23,263 nt of DNA from Thermoplasmata archaeon (GTDB lineage: Archaea > Thermoplasmatota > Thermoplasmata > Thermoplasmatales > Thermoplasmataceae): positions 1 to 23,263 of the forward strand of contig JAJZXT010000112.1 of assembly GCA_021806355.1 (NCBI GenBank). The letters are read 5' to 3'. Shown piece after piece: positions 14,574 to 21,200 of the stretch. The notes under the pieces were generated by a model that did not search any database, was not told where the DNA came from, and saw nothing but the letters and a program-made list of their open reading frames with translations. A program made the translations under genes and the position numbers. Position 1 is the first letter of the stretch. Each line of letters begins with the position of its first letter.

Positions 14574-15818
14574 TCAACTAACTATACACTCAGTGAAACT
14601 TTCTTGCCCGGAAAAGGATCCATTAGTTGGAGTGATATCACTCCATAGAGTAAGTGGATTAGATGGTCCAGATGCAAAAATAGGAATAGTGATACATCCG
14701 GTTAAGGCGCCTGAATTTGATACGGTAATACTTACTTGTGGATAGGCAAACCAGTTATCATCATAGCCAAGGGGAAATACACCATAAAAAAAGGCTTTAG
14801 CATACACAGTCCTTTCTGTAGAACTTTGAGCACTTATCCCTGAAGTTGATGATTTAAGCCACCAGTTATTAAATCTTGAATCGGCGCCAAAACTAGGGCT
14901 TAATGAAATTGAACCGTCAAATTTAGAATTTCCGCATATATATTGTGTAATGCCTAGTCCGATATGCCAAACATTATATTTGGTAGCGCTGTTGTCTTTC
15001 TCTTGAAGTGAAAGCGAACCAGATACGACATACGATCCAAACCCGCCTGAACCAGGAGGGCCAATGATAGTCGATTTGGTTATATTTGATGTATTACTCC
15101 CAAGATGATTCGGTGGGTAATATTCTGGAAGAAAGAAGTAGTACTTCCTTTCTTTCACAGAAAGCAATTGATTAGGTGATTTTCCTGATATGATGTGTGA
15201 ATGAAGTAAAATTATCTTAAGGCTATAATTTTCTCTTGGGATCCTCATAAAAATATGATTTATCATTCCGTTTCTCTCGGTTACATGTCTTATTACCTTT
15301 AAAGCTGAATTGTTGGGAAGCCTAATTGAGTCGGTACCTTGATTCCTCGTAGAAAATAAAGTATCATCAATACTTACAATTTTCCTTGATTGTAAGTGTC
15401 CGTCAAAATACTCTATTATGAAAAAGGATGTTGAATTATAATTATAAACTGCGACATTTATTGCCTGTTTAATAGATCCTGTTTTGATTTTATAAGAGAA
15501 CTTACCAAATAAGAAATTTGCATTACTACAAGTTATAGCTTGAGTTTTGGAACTATCTCTTCCATTCATTACATTTTCATTATGCATTGATAAATTACTA
15601 ATCGGACCATTTTTATAGGCAAACGTGGTATTTTTAATGTATTGTGATTCAACCGGTACAGTTGTATATTCATTCTGAAGAGGTTGGGCAAGTGGTACTT
15701 GATCAATTTGATAGACGAACCTCGCATTTTCGCTGTAATAGGTTTCCACAGGTGAAGAAACATGTTCATTATTAAAATGCTGGACAAGAGGTATTGCCAT
15801 CATTGCAGTTATCATCAT
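14574..15818 (-). CDS. Exported surface protein with N-terminal tandem repeat
   Basis: Family unknown. From ATG 15818 the protein has 414 residues: a hydrophobic start (MMITAMMAIPLV), then two 32-residue imperfect repeats (about 10-41 and 42-73) sharing PLxQ, NE, PVExxY and FxY, then a long region rich in beta-strand patterns and Ser/Thr/Asn, including many glycosylation sequons and a GPPGSGGFGSYVVSG segment. No C-terminal anchor is seen, so it is secreted or held by partners. The in-frame sequence before ATG 15818 encodes a basic signal-peptide head (RKRENGFKALKLIAI) but has no ATG, GTG or TTG; ATGs at 15880 and 15868 are in another frame, shifted at a GA-repeat tract. The annotated start therefore lacks the positive head normally needed for export. 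Confidence 0.65.
   Translation of the reverse strand: MMITAMMAIPLVQHFNNEHVSSPVETYYSENARFVYQIDQVPLAQPLQNEYTTVPVESQYIKNTTFAYKNGPISNLSMHNENVMNGRDSSKTQAITCSNANFLFGKFSYKIKTGSIKQAINVAVYNYNSTSFFIIEYFDGHLQSRKIVSIDDTLFSTRNQGTDSIRLPNNSALKVIRHVTERNGMINHIFMRIPRENYSLKIILLHSHIISGKSPNQLLSVKERKYYFFLPEYYPPNHLGSNTSNITKSTIIGPPGSGGFGSYVVSGSLSLQEKDNSATKYNVWHIGLGITQYICGNSKFDGSISLSPSFGADSRFNNWWLKSSTSGISAQSSTERTVYAKAFFYGVFPLGYDDNWFAYPQVSITVSNSGALTGCITIPIFASGPSNPLTLWSDITPTNGSFSGQESFTECIVS
15721..15789 (-). repeat. First copy and hinge of a 32-residue protein repeat (copy 2 follows to about 15600)
   Basis: In the encoded protein, PLVQHFNNEH...PVETYY...NARFVY is followed 32 residues later by PLAQPLQNEY...PVESQY...NTTFAY. 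The period is exact at the aligned positions. The DNA has diverged, so this is an old internal duplication at the mature N-terminus. Boundaries are approximate. Confidence 0.6.
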
Positions 15819-15850
15819 GATTGCAATGAGTTTAAGCGCCTTGAATCCGT

Positions 15851-15859
15851 TCTCTCTCT
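15851..15859. repeat. (TC)4 / (GA)4 dinucleotide tract at the surface-protein start region
   Basis: TCTCTCTCT on the plus strand reads AGAGAGAGA on the coding (minus) strand. It lies between ATG 15868 and the signal-peptide codons. Loss of one GA unit would join ATG 15868 in frame to the signal peptide. The tract is short, so spontaneous slippage would be slow. Confidence 0.6.
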
Positions 15860-15960
15860 TTCTAACATTATTAAATACATTATGAAACTATTCCCGAAAA
15901 AATTGAGAGTTAATAAATTTATTGCAGAGAATTTGGAAGTAATGGAAAGCTTAATAACAA

Positions 15961-15970
15961 CATATAAATC
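15961..15970 (+). promoter_or_regulatory. TATA box of the small HicB-like gene
   Basis: CATATAAATC is centred about 24 bases before ATG 15989, the leaderless distance seen for other genes in this window. It makes the following 52-codon frame a likely real gene. Confidence 0.6.
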
Positions 15971-15988
15971 ACGCTTTGGTTGATATAA

Positions 15989-16147
15989 ATGCAGGAGTTG
16001 ATCTGCAACATAGAGTTTTCCAGAGAAGATGATGAATTTGTTGCCAAATTAAGAACAGAGATGGGTGGCCTTAGGGAATATACAGGCAAGTCTTTTGACG
16101 AAGTGATGAACCAGATTATGCTGGAACTGGAAGAGGAATTCTCCTGA
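15989..16147 (+). CDS. Small HicB-like protein (possible antitoxin or regulator)
   Basis: A 52-residue acidic protein: MQELICNIEFSREDDEFVAK..., then REYTGKSFDEVMNQIMLELEEEF. The layout (strand with a charged turn EDDEFVAK, strand, then a G-K-S-F-D-E-V helix leading to an acidic amphipathic helix) matches the partial RNase-H-like fold of HicB-type and DUF1902-type small proteins, which often read D-x-x-(F/Y)-V-A ... G-x-T-x-E-E-A. No HicA toxin with its dsRBD-like fold and no DNA-binding tail is adjacent, so the antitoxin role is speculative. A TATA box at the right distance supports expression. It is too short for most gene finders. Confidence 0.55.
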   Translation: MQELICNIEFSREDDEFVAKLRTEMGGLREYTGKSFDEVMNQIMLELEEEFS

Positions 16148-16160
16148 TGAGTTTGTACCA

Positions 16161-16170
16161 AAAATAAATT
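16161..16170 (+). promoter_or_regulatory. TATA-like box for the large exported protein
   Basis: AAAATAAATT is centred about 30 bases before TTG 16196, consistent with a leaderless or near-leaderless mRNA and with the use of a TTG start there. Confidence 0.45.
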
Positions 16171-16195
16171 ATCAAACTAATCTATTGTATTATCA

Positions 16196-17365
16196 TTGAG
16201 ATACCTTACCATTGTATGCATAATTGTGGCATTCAGTGTTATTTCCATTTCCGGAACGGATTCATTAGCCAAGTCTGCAATCGATAGACCAAGCATGGAG
16301 TATTATAAGCATCCCGGGATCACCATAAATCTTGATGGGAACTCATTCAACGTCTCGGTTCCGTACGTATATATGCTGGAGGATGGGATACCATTCATTG
16401 GGTTCTGGAATCAATCAAGCTGGAAACTATCTGAGAGCGGTAATATCAATCGTTCGTATTCGTCCACTATCACGTTTTCTCCTGAAGTAGGCATGCTCAT
16501 ACAGCAGTTGAAGGCGTTGTACCTGCTGAACAATAATAATTTTCCAACAGGATTATCATCAAAGGATTTGCTTGGCACTAACATTTCATTTAATCAACCG
16601 ATTCAATATATTATGATGCAGTACGAAAAATATCTAAATGGCGTTCTCGTGAATATATCCACTAACACATCAAACCCACTGTATTCAAACATCTCCGGTT
16701 CATTGAACATGTTAAACCAGTTCGATCTCTTCCACATCCTGCAAAAGCTGTCCATAAAGGGGGAAGTATTTACTAATGTTACGGAATTTGCGAACCAGAT
16801 TGAAATAAGTTCATATCAAAATTCAACGGATAACATGACAGAAATTAACAGTACAAATTCCCTGGAAATTTCATTCCAGATCATGTTTCATGGGCACACG
16901 TTTGGAAATTCAACCCTTTTCATGTTCCAGAACAGTTTCCTGTCTAACGGGGTAAAGGAAAAATACGTCAAATACCACAGGCAGGTAAATGACCGCTCAT
17001 CTGGTGAATTCAACGGTTATCTTGTCAACCTTACAAAGACGTTTCCATTAATGTATATCTGGGGAAACCAATTTGAGGACAACGGGCAAACGGTCAATTT
17101 CTCCTCATACGAATCGATTACGCCAGGAAGAATAACCACGATAGGAAGCTTCCCAATTTCGAACAACACAAGCACATTTTATGAGGATCCCTACCTGGTC
17201 TTCCCGAGCCAGAATATCAATTCAAACTTCACGATCAATAATATCGGGTCTACCGCAATAAACATTATTCTCAATAATTTCGAATACTTTTCAATCGGGA
17301 TATTTCTTGGCCTGCTCATGATAGGCGGCGGTTATACATACTACAAAGGAAAGAGATCATTTTGA
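16196..17365 (+). CDS. Exported, C-terminally anchored glycoprotein of unknown function
   Basis: No family recognised. The 389 residues start with a signal peptide (MRYLTIVCIIVAFSVISISG) and end with a membrane helix (YFSIGIFLGLLMIGGGYTYY) followed by a basic stop-transfer KGKRSF, so it is a type I membrane protein with a large outside domain. The outside part has well over ten N-glycosylation sequons (for example NVS, NQS, NRS, NIS, NVT, NMT, NFS, NNT), as expected for an acid-adapted cell surface. The start is a TTG at 16196 behind a TATA-like box. It is convergent with the winged-helix regulator gene (24-base gap). Confidence 0.72.
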   Translation: MRYLTIVCIIVAFSVISISGTDSLAKSAIDRPSMEYYKHPGITINLDGNSFNVSVPYVYMLEDGIPFIGFWNQSSWKLSESGNINRSYSSTITFSPEVGMLIQQLKALYLLNNNNFPTGLSSKDLLGTNISFNQPIQYIMMQYEKYLNGVLVNISTNTSNPLYSNISGSLNMLNQFDLFHILQKLSIKGEVFTNVTEFANQIEISSYQNSTDNMTEINSTNSLEISFQIMFHGHTFGNSTLFMFQNSFLSNGVKEKYVKYHRQVNDRSSGEFNGYLVNLTKTFPLMYIWGNQFEDNGQTVNFSSYESITPGRITTIGSFPISNNTSTFYEDPYLVFPSQNINSNFTINNIGSTAINIILNNFEYFSIGIFLGLLMIGGGYTYYKGKRSF

Positions 17366-17389
17366 ACAGTTCATAGATACGTGCGCTCA

Positions 17390-17890
17390 TCATTCCGTGT
17401 CAAGTAGATCTATGAGGCTCTCGGCCAGTTCACTCAGGAAAGAAGCCTTGACACTTCTTATGGCTTTCTTGACCTGGGTGGGAGCAGCTATGGATAGTTG
17501 TTTTCCTTCATTCACAATTATCATGTCATCGATCATGTTATTGATTAACTGTTCCATTTCATCTCTTTTCATTTTCAATTTTATTCTCAATTCTTCTGAG
17601 TTTTCTGGCGATTTCCTCAGTAGCCTGATGATGATTTCCCTGGCTTTCTTGTTTCTCAAATAATATGAAATCTTTTTGTCCAGAAGTGTGGAATTATCTG
17701 AAATAAAGTAACGCTTGAACCTCCCATCCCGCCTGGAGGATATATTTCCCAATTTTTCCAGCTGGTAGAGGTGGTATTCCAACTGCCCCACAGCAAGATT
17801 TGTCTCTCTCTGGAGCGCCCTGAAGTGCAGCCCAGGGTTCTTTTCCAGAACCCCTATTATTTTGTCCCTTTGATTTTCTTTTGCATCCAC
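17390..17890 (-). CDS. Winged helix-turn-helix transcriptional regulator
   Basis: A 166-residue protein with a clear N-terminal winged helix of the ArsR/MarR-like archaeal type: HFRALQRETNLAVGQLEYHLYQLEKLGNISSRRDGRFKRYF (residues about 22-62), where GQLEYHLYQLEKLG is the recognition helix. A second helical half (about 75-150; AREIIIRLLRKSPENSEELRIKLKM) looks like another winged helix or dimerisation part. The start is GTG 17890, six bases behind GAGG, which overlaps the stop of the upstream membrane gene. It is thus co-translated with that gene, a pairing typical of membrane-signalling to a DNA-binding protein. Targets are unknown. Confidence 0.85.
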   Translation of the reverse strand: MDAKENQRDKIIGVLEKNPGLHFRALQRETNLAVGQLEYHLYQLEKLGNISSRRDGRFKRYFISDNSTLLDKKISYYLRNKKAREIIIRLLRKSPENSEELRIKLKMKRDEMEQLINNMIDDMIIVNEGKQLSIAAPTQVKKAIRSVKASFLSELAESLIDLLDTE

Positions 17891-17896
17891 ACAAAG

Positions 17897-17900
17897 CCTC
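17897..17900 (-). promoter_or_regulatory. Ribosome binding site overlapping the upstream stop codon
   Basis: GAGG on the minus strand, six bases before GTG 17890 and sharing bases with the TGA of the membrane-protein gene. It supports coupled translation of the pair and the GTG start. Confidence 0.45.
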
Positions 17901-18165
17901 AGTTACCCTTGATAACACCAACATAGAACAATATCATGACGAGAAAGAGAGCCAATTCAGGGATAATCATGGAACCAAAATATGCAGGGCCAATATTGAA
18001 TGCCGAAAGCGCGGTAATGAAGGTCGAGATAAATATTATTGCAAATGACACCAGCATATACTTAAAAATCCTGACTCCCTTCTTAACCGCCATCGATGAA
18101 ACGGTCAATAAGAACAATGAGAGGACGATATTGATGCCTTCGACGAGTATCAAGTCATAGGACAT
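17899..18165 (-). CDS. Small three-helix membrane protein paired with the regulator
   Basis: The 88 residues contain three hydrophobic segments (about 8-26, 35-56 and 63-84) with a basic loop KKGVRIFK between the first two. No soluble domain is present. No family name is recognised, but the position eight bases before a winged-helix gene on the same strand recalls archaeal membrane/regulator pairs in which the small membrane protein senses or tethers. A weak AT-rich box (around 18185-18194) lies at a suitable distance before ATG 18165. It follows the helicase gene by 94 bases in the same direction. Confidence 0.7.
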   Translation of the reverse strand: MSYDLILVEGINIVLSLFLLTVSSMAVKKGVRIFKYMLVSFAIIFISTFITALSAFNIGPAYFGSMIIPELALFLVMILFYVGVIKGN

Positions 18166-18259
18166 AGATTCCCATACATTTTAGGCAAATAATGATTTTC
18201 CTTCAGGCGAATTGAATTGCAGATTAATTGCGGGCAAATCATCATCTTTTGCAAGCATT

Positions 18260-21200
18260 TCAAAATGAGGTTGAATAGCCGAGTATGCTCAATTCCCTCT
18301 TTATCTCATCACTGCTTATTTCCTCGCCGATTATATTCTTTATCTCGAAATTTCTACCCAGTTTCCTGAAAGACACGGCACCTGTAATCACTCCATTCTT
18401 TTCAACAAGGAATGTCTTCGTACCTCCTAAATTGGATTTGATGAAATCCTTGAAGCAGAGGTATAGAAAATCTTTCTGGGATAATATCCTCATTCTGCCG
18501 GAAGGCTGACCCGGTTTCATATCAGCTTTACTCGAGAAGAAATACGGTTCCCGGCTGTCCTTAATAAATGTCTTCCTTAAAACCCCGGATTTAACCATGC
18601 TTGCAATTTCATGGGAAAATATCTCAAGATCAGGGTCGTCCGTCACCTTTTCATAGATGTCCCTTGATATATAGCCAAGGGCGCTTATTACTTCTCTCAG
18701 TATTATCCTCACGCATTCTGCTTTCTCATAACGTTCAACAATAAATCTCAGGTTTCCGTTGTGGTCCTTTGCGATAATGCACTTTGAAAACAAATACTTG
18801 ACAGCTTCCCTAACGTGCGACTGATCTATTCCCGTTAGCTGGCTTATCTCTTTTTCGTCGGCAGGGTCTTCCATTATGACCTTCAGTATCTTAGGCCTGT
18901 TGCCGTCCAGAGGAACCTTCCTTATGGTTCTGAATATGGATATGATCTCCGGAGTGCCCTTGGCTGATATTGAGAACGGGCCGTTAAAATTGTAAATGAG
19001 GTCGGACAGGTAGTAATTCTCAAGCTCATTCTCCTTTATACCTGAATAGTGCGCCTCTATGGAATCCCTGAAACCCAGGAAGGCGTGGTTGATCTTCTCC
19101 AGCACACTCCTATTGACATTTCTGTATGAGGAATAATGGTTCAGGGATAGATTCAGGAGGTCTCCGGAGATAAGGTCCAGGAATTGTCCGCTCCCAAATA
19201 TTGCATTTCTTCCAGAGAGATTGAATCCGCTCCTGGCAAGTACCTCTTTCATATCTTCAGGGAAGTCAAGCATTATGACATCCACAATGCCGTTCCTCTC
19301 ACCATGGCGTTTCAGTGTTTCTATAAATGAGGAAATGTATTCCTTTCTGTCTATAACTATGGAATCTATCCACAAAGTAGCCTTGAACTGTTCCATGGAC
19401 ATGGATACGCAGAGGTTGCCTTCATCATAAAAGAGTGCGTTAATTCCTGAATCCTCAACATACTGCTTTCCAGTATATATTGTTATGAGATCGTTTGCGC
19501 TGACAATTATTTTCTGCGGGGTCTTGGGTATATCTTCCCCGTAATAGATCGATCCATCATAATAAGTGGATTTAATTTCCCTGAAGTCTTCATGTGAAAT
19601 ATCGATCCAGAAGAACTGCGACAATTCCCTTATTGATACGGGGCCAAACATAGAAACCATTTTTTTCACTGACTCGTGCCTTGATATCTCCTCGCCGTGG
19701 GTTATGCCATATACCATGCCATTCCTGCTTCCTACTTCGACAAGAAATTCAAGGTTTCTTATATTTTCCTTGATTACGGGAACCTCCTCACCCATGGCAG
19801 AGGCTATTCCACTTATTGTGGCAGGGCCATATTTCAGGAACTCCAATATCTTCAGTTCTGTTGGGTTCAATTCACGTTTTCTCAGTGTCCTGAGTGTGGA
19901 GGCAAATTCCCTGCTTATCCACGTGTTCCTGTGCCTGAAAAATCTGCCTGCAAGTATCTTTCCATTCTCAATATATTCATCGACATCTGATTCTTTAAGG
20001 TGGGCAGTTCTCGCTTTAACCCAGGAGAGATCTGCAAAGAAGCCATACCTTTCCAGGTATTGATCCAGATTCTCCACAGGGCATGAAAGCTTTGCAATCC
20101 TGTTCTTTTTCGGATCCTCTTCCTTCACACTTAACAGGGATGCAAGATCTCCCTTTACAATATATTGCTCTGCAAATACAGGGGTTATATAGTCCTTTTG
20201 AAGTATTTCTCCGGAAACAAGTTCTTCAAGTTCTTTCCGAAGCATGTCCTGATCGCACGGCAACTTCACGCTTATCTCGTCAAAGGTCATGGGGCCCATT
20301 GTGCCTATGAAATCGATGAGAAGATTTCGGAATGTGTAACCATTCTTGAATTCTCCCTTGTTTTTCTCATAGGTTTGATTTCCATCCTTAAGCGATCTCT
20401 GAATTAAATATGATGATTCAAGATTAAGCAAAATTCCCCTCAACCTGTCCTCAGGAACACCAGAAACTTCCTTCAATTCCTTGAATGTCCTGTCTGTGCA
20501 CAGATCAAGTATATCTGATTCATCGGGTGATGGATTTTTTCCAGCGCTGAACAGGTTTCTAAACGCGGGATATTTTTCCGGCGTTGTCCAGAAAGTGCTC
20601 CTGATGTGGACAGAGATTATCTTTCCTTCCATTATGGCTCTCTCAGCGAATTTCAACATTTCCCCCTTTCCATACGGATAGGGTGAATTGAACCGGTTCC
20701 TCATCACGTCAAAATATGGAAAGTATTTTGAAAACTTGATGAAATCTTCATAATTCTCCACTCTAGGAACCTTTGAGGCAAAGAAATTCTCTACAAGCCT
20801 TGGATCCCTTATGATGAAATCCTTCCTTTCATTGCTGTATATTTTGTCCACTATGCGTGACTGGAGTTCCCTCAGCAATCTTGCCCTGTCCTCCATCATG
20901 ACAATATCCGATACTCCTGCAAGTATCAGGGAAAGCGAGAACGGGCTGGACTCATTTGAATAGTCATTTAATTTATATCTCCTCTTTTCTATGACTTCAG
21001 AAACATATTTCTTTGCCAGGGGGACATCCATCATGTCATTCATTATTTCCCTGTATGTTTCCGTGATGACAGGAAATCCCGGAAGCTCCTCAAGCGCCCT
21101 GAGAACCTTTTCGCTCCTCAACTGCTGCCTGACTACTGATATTTCATGCCCCTTGTATCTCCTCAGAACCATCATTGACCTGGATGCACAGTGCCGGAAT

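Larger units (their letters stand above)
14027..16150. other. AT-rich accessory patch
   Basis: By eye this stretch is richer in A and T than the flanking dehydrogenase and helicase genes. It holds a gene fragment, a surface-protein/membrane-protein unit with no recognised family, a repeat tract and a tiny HicB-like gene. This looks like a variable insertion site, but no integrase, terminal repeats or tRNA target are seen. Confidence 0.35.

Noticed and set aside
15882..15983. 33-codon plus-strand frame before the HicB-like gene
   Set aside because: No ribosome binding site and no AT-rich box at a leaderless distance; it overlaps the start region of the surface-protein gene on the other strand.
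16196..17365. Thermopsin-like or other protease identity for the exported glycoprotein
   Set aside because: No catalytic motif could be seen; sequon-rich composition alone does not identify a family.
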